A stretch of DNA of 21,528 nucleotides from a virus, in IMG/VR virus record IMGVR_UViG_3300025669_000219, positions 1 to 21,528 of that record; one strand, written 5' to 3'. Positions within the stretch are counted from its first letter, which is position 1, and each line of letters starts with the position of its first letter. Both the position numbers and the translations under genes were made by a program. Below, piece after piece: positions 1-5,599 of the stretch. Under the pieces are notes generated by a model that was not told the DNA's origin, did no database searches, and worked only from the letters and a program-made list of their open reading frames with translations.

Positions 1-191
1 GGTTCCGTTCTGTCTTTTGTTACCCGCACAAGTTCAATCAGTCTGGACAACAGTTCCCCCGCGTGTGTTTCCTCGTCAATGATTCTTGCGATTCTGTCCA
101 TACTCATATCGCGAAACGGCGTGAAAACTTCGTCTATTAAGATAAGTTTCTGCGCGGCATTCTTTGATCCGTCTGTTGGTGTCGTTGGCAT
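1..191 (-). CDS. Hypothetical small protein, 3' end outside window
   Basis: Unrecognised. The reading frame starts with ATG at 191 (minus) and stays open to the window edge, giving at least 63 residues beginning MPTTPTDGSKNAAQKLILID. An AAGGAG ribosome binding site lies about 8 bases upstream and decides the start. The protein is acidic and helix-prone, with a segment 'MDRIARIIDEETHAGELLSRLIELVRV' type pattern of alternating hydrophobic residues. No catalytic motif is visible. It is the last visible member of the run of small minus-strand genes and begins two bases after the stop of the preceding one, so the two are probably co-translated. Frame, binding site and spacing are seen; function is unknown. 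Confidence 0.75.
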   Translation of the reverse strand, partial: MPTTPTDGSKNAAQKLILIDEVFTPFRDMSMDRIARIIDEETHAGELLSRLIELVRVTKDRTE

Positions 192-193
192 GG

Positions 194-403
194 TCAGGTC
201 TCCTTGGTTGCGGCGGTTTTCTTAAATTCATCAAATCGGCCATCGACATAAGCGTTCATATAAACAAGCCGTTTGATTTCTGCGTTTAATTCGTCTATTT
301 GTGGATGGTCAGCTTCCCATACTTTAACTTGTTCATTAGCATCATGCCACCATTCACGCCGTCTTTTATCGGCATTCTTTATTTTTTGTGTTATGCTCTC
401 CAT
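194..403 (-). CDS. Hypothetical 69-aa helical protein
   Basis: Unrecognised. I start it at ATG 403 rather than the upstream GTG at 472, because an AAAGGAG site lies about 8 bases before 403 and nothing comparable precedes 472. The product (MESITQKIKNADKRRREWWH...) is charged and mostly helical. It has a basic, Trp-rich stretch near residues 11-18 followed by an amphipathic region with heptad-like spacing (around residues 30-47), so a small coiled coil or nucleic-acid-binding protein is possible. No family is identifiable. Its stop lies two bases before the next start at 191. It belongs to the minus-strand small-gene cassette, which is probably expressed early. Confidence 0.7.
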   Translation of the reverse strand: MESITQKIKNADKRRREWWHDANEQVKVWEADHPQIDELNAEIKRLVYMNAYVDGRFDEFKKTAATKET

Positions 404-496
404 GGTATCGCTCCTTTTGTCTCTCTGTTGCTTCCCGTTCCCCCGTTGTTTGGCGGGCTGTTGGAGGCTCACCTGTTCCGGCGCGGGCCGGGGTTG

Positions 497-676
497 TTAG
501 TAATTCCAAATCATACGGGATTGTCCGTCGCGGTTTTCAATAATCTGTTCGCGCCGCCGCGCTTTTTCTGCGGCTTTGAAATTATCCCAATGTTTTTGTG
601 TGATGGTATAGCCATCTGGCCCGATCAAGAAATGCCGGCCATTTTCATTCCCAATCTGGATTTTACCTGTTTTCAT
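497..676 (-). CDS. Hypothetical 59-aa protein
   Basis: A short frame with start ATG at 676 and stop TAA at 499-497. The start is supported by AGGGAGGG about 5-8 bases upstream, one of the strongest binding sites in the cassette. The product begins MKTGKIQIGNENGRHFLIGP and ends GQSRMIWNY. The first half looks like short beta strands ('HFLIGPDGYTIT') and the second is a basic helix rich in Arg and Lys (around residues 33-46). This resembles many small phage proteins of unknown role; a nucleic-acid-binding job is only a guess. It fills what would otherwise be an unexplained gap between neighbours on the same strand. Confidence 0.72.
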   Translation of the reverse strand: MKTGKIQIGNENGRHFLIGPDGYTITQKHWDNFKAAEKARRREQIIENRDGQSRMIWNY

Positions 677-765
677 GCTCCGCCCTCCCTTTGGTTTTTG
701 TTGCGTTGTGCTATGTTAAGCCAGTCGCGCCGGGTTAACATGAGTTAAGTTTTGTGCTGTGGTCG

Positions 766-951
766 TTATGCTGTTATCCCATGATTATTCAAAACGCGTC
801 TTGCGGCTGGTGATAAATCATCCCATGATGCAAAGGCAATCCGCTTTCCTGCTGGCGTTGCACTGCCTTTTTGATTGCTCCAACCGCACAACTCCACAAC
901 TGCCAAGCGTGTCGGAGCTTCTGAAGTGTTCCATTTGATGTTTTCTTGCAT
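766..951 (-). CDS. Hypothetical 61-aa protein
   Basis: Unrecognised. It starts at ATG 951 with GGGAGG about 8 bases upstream. The sequence (MQENIKWNTSEAPTRLAVVE...) suggests two or three short strands followed by a helix ending 'SPAARRVLNNHGITA'. There is one Cys and no zinc-binding pattern. It lies in the minus-strand cassette of small genes, about 90 bases from its upstream neighbour, and that spacer contains two adjacent GC-rich hairpins (991-1030). Small size, good ribosome binding site and strand consistency support a real gene; function cannot be inferred. Confidence 0.68.
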   Translation of the reverse strand: MQENIKWNTSEAPTRLAVVELCGWSNQKGSATPAGKRIAFASWDDLSPAARRVLNNHGITA

Positions 952-990
952 GTATCGTCCTCCCTTTTGCTATTGTTTGCGCCTCATCGG

Positions 991-1030
991 ATACGCCTTC
1001 GAGCGTATGACCGGCCAGGGTGGGCCGGTT
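991..1030. other. Two adjacent short hairpins in an intergenic spacer
   Basis: ATACGC (991-996) pairs with GCGTAT (1003-1008) across a six-base loop. Immediately beside it ACCGGCC (1010-1016) pairs perfectly with GGCCGGT (1023-1029), also across six bases. They lie between two minus-strand genes. Neither is followed by a run of T on either strand, so intrinsic termination is not supported. An mRNA-processing or stabilising role, or a protein binding site, is possible. Confidence 0.45.
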
Positions 1031-1039
1031 TCGGCGTGG

Positions 1040-1300
1040 TTATTCTTGGCACATTACATTCCCGCGCATTACATATCCAAGCGGGATATTTGCTGCGTTT
1101 GCTGCCCATTTCATGGCATCTTTCCATCCTGGCTTAGCAAGGATCAGCTTGTGATCCTGTCTTATTTCCATGATCCATTTACCGAAAAAATCCCCTATTC
1201 GTCGGCATTTTCCGCATCGTTTTAACTCGGCATTTTCGCATCGGCGTTTGTAACTATCCCATTGCCGATAGGATACAAATTTATTTTTCGTTATGTTCAT
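1040..1300 (-). CDS. Hypothetical 86-aa Cys-containing basic protein
   Basis: Unrecognised. ATG at 1300 has AAAGGAAA about 7 bases upstream. The N-terminal half is strongly basic and carries CENAELKRCGKC (three Cys within 12 residues, about positions 21-32), which could be part of a small zinc site, although a clear fourth ligand pairing is not evident. A tryptophan-rich stretch follows (FFGKWIMEIRQDHK, then GWKDAMKWAANAA). It sits in the minus-strand small-gene cassette, and its upstream spacer holds two tandem copies of AACCCGCGC (minus strand). A DNA-binding role is a guess from composition only. Confidence 0.68.
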   Translation of the reverse strand: MNITKNKFVSYRQWDSYKRRCENAELKRCGKCRRIGDFFGKWIMEIRQDHKLILAKPGWKDAMKWAANAANIPLGYVMRGNVMCQE

Positions 1301-1348
1301 TTTGTATTTCCTTTCCCCGCCTCTGCGCGGGTTGCGCGGGTTATTGTA

Positions 1349-1639
1349 TTACATTAACTCCGCCGGACATTGCGCTGTGATATAGTCCGCAATCCCGCGA
1401 TTGATTGCCGTTGATGGCGTGGTCGCTGATCCGCTCCAGTAATTATTAACATTGCAATCGATGCCAACCTGTCGCAATGCCCGTGCCCAATATCCCCAGC
1501 CGCCTCTTGACATGCCGCCCATGTTGGCCGCGTTTGTGCCACCCCGCGGACAGCCAGTCATAGGCACTCGCGCTGCCTCGATCTCTGCCTTGTGTGCCGT
1601 CGCCCATGCTGCCCGCTGATCTGTTCGGTTGATCCTCAT
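1349..1639 (-). CDS. Hypothetical 96-aa Gly/Ala-rich protein
   Basis: Unrecognised. ATG at 1639 is preceded by AAGGAGGG at ideal spacing. The N-terminal ~25 residues are an Arg/Ala-rich helix (MRINRTDQRAAWATAHKAEI). A glycine-rich segment with several aromatic residues follows (GGMSRGGWGYWARALRQVG), then a Ser/Thr/Asn-rich tail with one of its three Cys residues near the end. An overlapping frame on the same strand exists but lacks a comparable binding site, so I prefer this one. It is a member of the small-gene cassette. No enzyme motif is visible. Confidence 0.65.
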   Translation of the reverse strand: MRINRTDQRAAWATAHKAEIEAARVPMTGCPRGGTNAANMGGMSRGGWGYWARALRQVGIDCNVNNYWSGSATTPSTAINRGIADYITAQCPAELM

Positions 1640-1679
1640 CGTTTCCCTCCTTGCGCCCGCGCGCGGTTAGTGTGATACA

Positions 1680-1835
1680 TTATCTAATCGGCGTTGCGTA
1701 GCTTGAAGGTATCCATACTGGAATCAGCATCCAGGTTTTTCCGTCGTCGCAAAGTGGTAAAAACATGTGGTCTGCCAGCATAATACCTTTGAAGGTTTTT
1801 CCGTGATCGTTTGTCCATTGTCTGTTTGCTTTCAT
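1680..1835 (-). CDS. Hypothetical 51-aa protein
   Basis: A short frame from ATG 1835 to TAA at 1682-1680. A GGAGGG site lies 6 bases before the ATG. The product (MKANRQWTNDHGKTFKGIML ... TPIR) contains two repeated 'DHGKTF / DDGKTW' turns and reads like a small beta-rich domain. It fills the space between two accepted minus-strand genes. Upstream lie three perfect tandem copies of AACCACG on the minus strand (1847-1867 region). The first residues MKAN recur in a 13-codon frame at 2200-2159, so the start region may have been duplicated. Function unknown. Confidence 0.65.
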   Translation of the reverse strand: MKANRQWTNDHGKTFKGIMLADHMFLPLCDDGKTWMLIPVWIPSSYATPIR

Positions 1836-1865
1836 CGTCTGCCCTCCGTGGTTCGTGGTTCGTGG

Positions 1866-2162
1866 TTACTGAAAGAATGTTTGCCCTGTTATCTCTTTAC
1901 CCTTGCCGGATATAGCTTCTTCGTTTGCCCTTGCCTGCTTTGCTTCGTCTATTGTGTCGAACGTCTTGGCTTTCATTGTAAACCTGCCAAAACATTTAGA
2001 AACCAAAACGTGCTTATATACTACCTTGCCGGATAGATATTCTTTGCATATTCTGACATAATGCTTTCCGGCTTCCGGCGCAACGGCTTTTAGTCCATGT
2101 TCGGCTTCCATCTTATAATTAAACACTTGCCGCGCTTGTTTTACTTGCTGTGGTATGTTCAT
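1866..2162 (-). CDS. Hypothetical 98-aa protein, possibly AP2-like DNA-binding fold
   Basis: ATG at 2162 with GGGAAG upstream. The middle of the protein (roughly residues 33-80) has the strand-strand-strand-helix feel of AP2-like phage DNA-binding domains: 'HYVRICKEYLSGKVVYKHVL' is followed by 'RFTMKAKTFDTIDEAKQARA', where a threonine-aspartate turn leads into an Ala/Lys/Arg helix. That resemblance is by eye and weak. It is the first gene of the minus-strand small cassette and so the nearest to the repeat-rich region, as would suit an early regulator. A 13-codon frame (2200-2159) overlaps its ATG by ATGA, but it is probably not an independent gene. Confidence 0.68.
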   Translation of the reverse strand: MNIPQQVKQARQVFNYKMEAEHGLKAVAPEAGKHYVRICKEYLSGKVVYKHVLVSKCFGRFTMKAKTFDTIDEAKQARANEEAISGKGKEITGQTFFQ

Positions 2163-2208
2163 AGTGTGCTTCCCGTGGTTACTGGTTTATTTGCTTTCAT
2201 GGTATCCT

Positions 2209-2217
2209 TATATAGCA
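2209..2217 (-). promoter_or_regulatory. Possible extended -10 promoter for the small-gene cassette
   Basis: On the minus strand the sequence reads TGCTATATA (2217 to 2209), matching an extended -10 element (TGnTATAAT-like). No good -35 hexamer lies at 16-18 bases. An inverted copy of the TGGCAC repeat motif (2229-2224) sits just upstream, where a repeat-binding protein could influence the promoter. It would give a leader of about 40 bases for the gene starting at 2162. Confidence 0.35.
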
Positions 2218-2223
2218 TCAAGC

Positions 2224-2448
2224 GTGCCAACTATCCGTAAATACCGATTCGGAGCAAGCGGGCATTGAATAAATAAATGCAATTATTATTTGTGGCACAC
2301 TTCCCGGCCATTTGGCACACCTTGGAGTAGACAATAACAAGGATTATGGCACACTTTATCTGATCATGTCACACTTGCTATGAAAATTGTCACATTTTTG
2401 CGCCGATTTGGGGCGTTATGGCACATATTCGCTCGAAAAGTAGTGCCA
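2224..2448. repeat. Helically phased TGGCACACTT iteron-like array
   Basis: Six direct copies related to TGGCACACTT start at 2293, 2313, 2347, 2367, 2388 and 2419 (the 2367 and 2388 copies read TGTCACA). Their offsets from the first are 0, 20, 54, 74, 95 and 126 bases, all close to whole turns of B-DNA, so they lie on one face of the helix. Inverted TGGCAC copies occur at 2224-2229 and 2443-2448. This is the pattern of iterons in plasmid or phage origins, or of a cooperative operator. The surrounding DNA (2163-3311) has no credible gene. Confidence 0.6.
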
Positions 2449-2505
2449 CGGCGCGATTCTACGTCGCATAATATCTCAAGAAGTTATGATCCAGGCTTGA
2501 TATGA

Positions 2506-2530
2506 CCTGCTATATCATACATATAACAGG
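2506..2530. repeat. Near-perfect inverted repeat, 10-bp arms
   Basis: CCTGCTATAT (2506-2515) and ATATAACAGG (2521-2530) are inverted copies with one mismatch, separated by CATAC. It could be an operator for a dimeric repressor or a small cruciform. It lies between the phased TGGCACACTT array and the TGTTGATAA elements in the non-coding region. Confidence 0.45.
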
Positions 2531-2731
2531 ATAATGAGGCTTGGATGTTCAAGCGGGTGTTGATAACAGGCTTGCAAGATGTGATATGTAATGCGTCACT
2601 CATACACGCCACCAGCCTTGGCGCACGGGAAAGCACCAGACCCCCGCTCCATAAAGTAATGGTTTGCAACACGTTAACAGGGGTCATGTCGCATAACCAT
2701 TCTTATGTCTACTAATTGAATATGTATAAGG

Positions 2732-2746
2732 TGTTGATAATCAACA
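2732..2746. repeat. Perfect 15-bp palindrome containing a DnaA-box-like 9-mer
   Basis: TGTTGATAATCAACA reads as TGTTGAT, a central A, then ATCAACA. Each half resembles a DnaA box with one mismatch (TTATCAACA against TTATCCACA). A further TGTTGATAA occurs at 2558-2566 and TTGATAAT at 2771-2778, so the element recurs locally. It could be an operator or part of an origin. Confidence 0.45.
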
Positions 2747-2793
2747 AGCTATAGATAATCAGACGAGTTATTGATAATGCAAACCGTTGAAAA

Positions 2794-2829
2794 GCGTACG
2801 CAATCGCGTACATGATCGCATACAATAGG
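2794..2829. repeat. Three tandem imperfect 12-bp repeats
   Basis: Units at 2794-2805, 2806-2817 and 2818-2829 share the core GC(G/A)TAC: GCGTACGCAATC, GCGTACATGATC and GCATACAATAGG. Copies one and two also share the A-T-C ending. The exact 12-base period suggests a small iteron cluster, separate from the two larger arrays. Confidence 0.4.
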
Positions 2830-3139
2830 CAACAAATAACATAGGCACGGGGTATCCGGCACGCCCGCTCGCCCAGGCCCGCCCGTCTACACGTATATAT
2901 TGCATGTCCTCTGCGTGCTGTCGTCGATTTAATAAACCTATTGCCTGACTTACCGCCCTAATACACCTGACGATCACGCTGGACAGCCGTGAGCGGGTTA
3001 AAACCACCAAAAGACATAGGAGTACCATTTCTGGCATTAACTCGTTTTCAGGGCATTCAGAGGCTTTCAGTGGGAAATAAAGAGGGTGGGGGTATTTTGA
3101 GGGTAAAAGCTGAAATTTTTTTTCTTGTCGTATATAAAT

Positions 3140-3304
3140 CGTCCACACCGTCCACGATCGTCCACGCGGGGTCAAATGGACGATGCCGTTTTCGTATCGT
3201 CCACGCGTCCACACCCCTTAAGGGTGGACGTGGACGAACGGGCATGTCCATGACGTGAAAAACGACGGCAATTTGAAGAGGTATGAATGGACGAGTTGTG
3301 GACG
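3140..3304. repeat. CGTCCAC / GTGGACG array next to the helicase gene
   Basis: CGTCCAC occurs at 3140, 3149, 3159, 3198 and 3206. Its complement GTGGACG occurs at 3224, 3230 (sharing one base with the previous copy) and 3298. ATGGACG, one base off, occurs at 3176 and 3287. That is ten copies in 165 bases, five in each orientation. The centre can fold: CGTCCA (3206-3211) pairs with TGGACG (3225-3230) around the palindrome CCCTTAAGGG. Such a two-sided array fits a replication-initiator binding site; the last copy lies 8 bases from the helicase stop codon. Confidence 0.6.
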
Positions 3305-3311
3305 ATTTTGG

Positions 3312-4730
3312 TCATTTAGCGTCTCGTGGGTACCACTTACCGACCATAGATTTTGAACAATGTAGCTGTTCGGCTATTTTGGAATAGGACATTGTTGGGT
3401 TTTGGAGGGCAAGATTGATAACTTTTTTGCCCATTTCGGTTGCGGCGGCTGGTTCTTCCTGCGATTCTGACACTTCCCAATACGGTTCGTGCATGGAAGG
3501 CGAGTGTTGAATCATCAAATCCCTCACAAGCCCGCCAGAATCCGAGACAAGTCCGGTGCGTTCGGCGTTTTTGCCGAAGCGGAGGCGGTATTTGGAGTCA
3601 TCGTCCTTGAATCCGGTGATTTCGGCTGAAGTACGTGCCCAGGCGGCAATGGCTTGGGAGCCGACAGCCATGTATACGGACTCGCGGGCAGTCCAACTGT
3701 CACGATCACGGGGCTTGGGCGTGTGGGTAATGAGCAAAAAGGCGCAATTATGCTCTTGGATGATGCGGTTCAGGTTGAAGTTGAAGGCGAGGAAGGTGCC
3801 AGCATCGTTGATATTCATGCCGGATGGGATGAAGTCCTGGTACGGGTCGAGGATTAGGAGGTCGGTGCGTTGTTTGGTAATTTGGTTTTCGATCCACGAG
3901 TCCAAGGCCACCCCTGACAGTCCGTAGAGGTGATGGATGGCCAGATTCTCTTGGACAAGGGCTGTGTCAGCGTCGACGTGCTTAACGATGGAGAGGATGT
4001 CACGCTGGAGGGTTTCTTCGTCGTTTTCGGCTTGGAGGTAGGTAACACGCATTGGAGAAGGAACTTGAATACAACCAAGGATATTTTTACCTGAAGCCAC
4101 AGAAACTGCAATCTGCGATGCCAAGATTGATTTTCCCAACGATGTTCCGCCAGTAAGTAAACAACCCGCGCTCCGCCGCAACCAACCTCTACCTGCAATA
4201 ATGTGCCCTTCGGGGACTTTATAGTCCACAAGGTCTTGGTATCTGATTTCTGGGAAGCGTTCGGCTTGTTCCGAGGCTTGTTCGTGGTCGGTGAGCATCG
4301 TCTTGATTTGCGAGTTGATTCGGTTGCATTCATTAATATCCCCCTTTTTAATGGCCTCTTTCTGTTCTGTTTCGAGTGTAGCAATACGGCGGATGGTGCG
4401 CCAATGGCACACAATGTCGATGTAGTATTCGGCGTGAGCTGCTATTGGGACGGAATCTGGGTCAAGAAGGCTGTTTAAGTAAGTATTCCCGCCTATTTTG
4501 TCCAAGTTTCCGGCCTTGGTGAGTTGTTCGGATACCGTTAATACGTCTATTGGGCGCGAATCAGCTGACATCTGCATCATCGTCTTCCAGATAACCGCGT
4601 GGACTGGGTTGTGAAAGGAGTCGGGGAGCAGGTGCTTGCGGTTGATGGCGAAGGCTACGACCTTTTCGGCGTCGAGAAGCGAAACGCCAAGTACTCCGCG
4701 CTCGGCGTCGTTGTTTGATAATTGACTCAT
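3312..4730 (-). CDS. DnaB N-domain / RepA-like replicative helicase with C-terminal HTH
   Basis: Predicted replicative DNA helicase of 472 residues. Residues 5-92 look like the DnaB N-terminal helical domain (AERGVLGVSLLD..., DVLTVSEQLTKAGNLDKIGG, then a 'YLNSLLD' helix). A linker follows. Residues 165-400 form a RecA-type ATPase of the RepA/AAA_25 group: Walker A GGTSLGKS at 194-201, YLQAEND at 231-237 with a likely catalytic Glu, Walker B LLILDP at 291-296, and the LLITHTPKP strand at 332-340. Residues 448-466 (SYSKIAEQLHCSKSMVGKWY) are a helix-turn-helix. ATG 4730 has AGGAG 7 bases upstream. Domain calls are by family knowledge, read by eye. It probably loads at the repeat-rich region beyond its 3' end. 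A DnaB-type N domain on a RepA-type motor with an HTH is an uncommon combination. Confidence 0.85.
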   Translation of the reverse strand: MSQLSNNDAERGVLGVSLLDAEKVVAFAINRKHLLPDSFHNPVHAVIWKTMMQMSADSRPIDVLTVSEQLTKAGNLDKIGGNTYLNSLLDPDSVPIAAHAEYYIDIVCHWRTIRRIATLETEQKEAIKKGDINECNRINSQIKTMLTDHEQASEQAERFPEIRYQDLVDYKVPEGHIIAGRGWLRRSAGCLLTGGTSLGKSILASQIAVSVASGKNILGCIQVPSPMRVTYLQAENDEETLQRDILSIVKHVDADTALVQENLAIHHLYGLSGVALDSWIENQITKQRTDLLILDPYQDFIPSGMNINDAGTFLAFNFNLNRIIQEHNCAFLLITHTPKPRDRDSWTARESVYMAVGSQAIAAWARTSAEITGFKDDDSKYRLRFGKNAERTGLVSDSGGLVRDLMIQHSPSMHEPYWEVSESQEEPAAATEMGKKVINLALQNPTMSYSKIAEQLHCSKSMVGKWYPRDAK

Positions 4731-4748
4731 AAGCTACTCCTGAAAAGC

Positions 4749-4838
4749 AAGGCGGACACCCAGGAGGAATCCACGGGCGCGAGCGGAGGTCTCCTGTTCG
4801 GAGAAGTCGATACGCCGTGAACGTCTGGGTGCCGCCTT
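4749..4838 (-). promoter_or_regulatory. Long structured leader element upstream of the helicase gene
   Basis: The ends form a 14-bp stem: the arm at 4749-4763 pairs with CTGGGTGCCGCCTT (4825-4838) with only one bulged base. On the minus-strand RNA the enclosed sequence folds further: UUCACGGCG (just inside the 5' arm) pairs with CGCCCGUGGA near the 3' arm with one bulge, and UCUCC-GAACA-GGAGA makes an inner hairpin. It ends 18 bases before the helicase ATG. Neither end has a U run, so it is not a standard terminator. A cis-acting RNA or protein-binding leader is the most likely role. A small element bounded by inverted repeats is an alternative. Confidence 0.5.
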
Positions 4839-4902
4839 AAAATCGTCATGCTGGTACTCCGCTATGTACAGGGATTTCCTCTTTCCCTAAACAACTGCAT
4901 CA

Positions 4903-4931
4903 AGTGTCGCACACATTTGGGGATTTGTCAA
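4903..4931 (-). promoter_or_regulatory. Candidate minus-strand promoter for the helicase gene
   Basis: On the minus strand TTGACA (4931-4926) is followed after 17 bases by GACACT (4908-4903). The -35 is perfect; the -10 is poor (three of six), so an activator or a different exact site is possible. It would transcribe a leader of about 165 bases that includes the folded element at 4749-4838. Confidence 0.4.
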
Positions 4932-4962
4932 GCACAAAGTTTATTTTCTTTTTATTTTTCGC

Positions 4963-4991
4963 TTGACATATTGGCGGGAATAGTGTAGAGT
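4963..4991 (+). promoter_or_regulatory. Strong sigma-70-type promoter for the packaging operon
   Basis: TTGACA (4963-4968), 17-base spacer, TAGAGT (4986-4991). The -35 is perfect and the -10 matches four of six. Transcription would start near 4998, leaving a short leader with AAGGAG (5001-5006) before ATG 5012. The eight bases GCTTGACA here are the exact inverted copy of TGTCAAGC at 4926-4933. Confidence 0.6.
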
Positions 4992-5011
4992 GTTTGGGAA
5001 AAGGAGTAAAT

Positions 5012-5599
5012 ATGCCTTCAACAGCCGTAACCAAACCAAAAATCGAACGCCTAAAGAAAAAAGACGACATGCCGCCAGACGCCATCGCACACCTGATGAA
5101 CATGGACGAGACGAAGAAGTATTTTTACGGGCCGAAAAAGGATAAGGCGGCACGTGAACAGCAGTTACGGCTGATGGCGCTGATGTGTACGATTGATCCG
5201 CCGGTGAAGGTGGCGGAGAAGTTTGGGGTCGGCCATGAGATTGTGAGGCGTGCGTGGCGGAAGTATCGGGGCGAGTTGCAGGATGCTACGATCACGCGGA
5301 ACAAGATTGTGGCAGGGCTGGCCGAACGTCGAGCGATTCAGGCGTTGCAAAGCCTGGACGTGACGAAGATAGCGGACGACAAGAAGGCTCGTACCGTGAA
5401 GGACTTGATGGATTCGTCATCGCTGGCGAATGAGAACGTGAAACCGGCTGATGAAAAGAAGGATGAATCCACGATGGAGTTGATATTCAGAATCAAGAAG
5501 CGCGGCTCAACACCCCTTCCAAAGCCCTCCGAATCCGAAGATGATGTGGTGGATGGCGAGTTTGAGGAAACTAAGCAGATACCGAAGGAGACGCCATGA
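5012..5599 (+). CDS. Probable terminase small subunit
   Basis: A 195-residue basic protein placed directly before the large terminase, the usual position for the small, DNA-recognising subunit. Residues about 63-85 (PPVKVAEKFGVGHEIVRRAWRKY) read as a helix-turn-helix. Basic N- and acidic C-terminal tails (ending with many Glu/Asp) flank it, and the C-terminal part may contact the large subunit. I start at ATG 5012 because AAGGAG lies 5 bases upstream; the in-frame TTG at 4994 has no binding site. It ends in an ATGA overlap with the next gene. Role from position and fold; no strong signature motif. Confidence 0.65.
   Translation: MPSTAVTKPKIERLKKKDDMPPDAIAHLMNMDETKKYFYGPKKDKAAREQQLRLMALMCTIDPPVKVAEKFGVGHEIVRRAWRKYRGELQDATITRNKIVAGLAERRAIQALQSLDVTKIADDKKARTVKDLMDSSSLANENVKPADEKKDESTMELIFRIKKRGSTPLPKPSESEDDVVDGEFEETKQIPKETP

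Larger units (their letters stand above)
2163..3311. other. 1.15-kb non-coding, repeat-rich region; candidate replication origin
   Basis: No frame here has a convincing start, composition or family resemblance. The open frames seen (for example 2484-2687 and 2768-3214 minus) run through the repeats. The region holds four repeat families: phased TGGCACACTT (2224-2448), AGGCTTG three times (2493, 2537, 2568), 12-bp tandem units (2794-2829), and CGTCCAC/GTGGACG (3140-3304). It also contains near-perfect palindromes at 2506-2530 and 2732-2746. Two TTATCAACA 9-mers (minus strand, 2566-2558 and 2740-2732) differ by one base from the DnaA-box consensus. It lies directly downstream of the helicase gene, so an origin is likely (inference). 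Confidence 0.5.

Noticed and set aside
2159-2200. 13-codon leader frame (MKANKPVTTGSTL) overlapping the 98-aa gene start
   Set aside because: It has an AAGG-type site and ATGA overlap, but the candidate promoter would start transcription nearly at its ATG. Left as a possibility, not annotated.
2484-2687. 67-codon minus-strand frame
   Set aside because: No ribosome binding site of note, and it overlaps the inverted repeats and DnaA-box-like elements. Composition is not protein-like.
3110-3126. T-run as a terminator on the plus strand
   Set aside because: No stable GC stem directly precedes the T run and no plus-strand gene ends there.
2768-3214. 148-codon minus-strand frame in the non-coding region
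   Set aside because: It starts with GTG inside the CGTCCAC repeats, runs through the 12-bp tandem repeats, and has an unstructured Arg/Cys-heavy sequence without a family look. Repeat DNA explains it better.
3854-4414. 186-codon frame overlapping the helicase gene on the same strand
   Set aside because: A shifted frame inside the helicase coding region, Ser/Lys/Thr-rich low-complexity product; the helicase frame has clear Walker motifs.
4870-4888. AGGGA...TCCCT short inverted repeat
   Set aside because: Five-base arms only; expected by chance in a region of this size.
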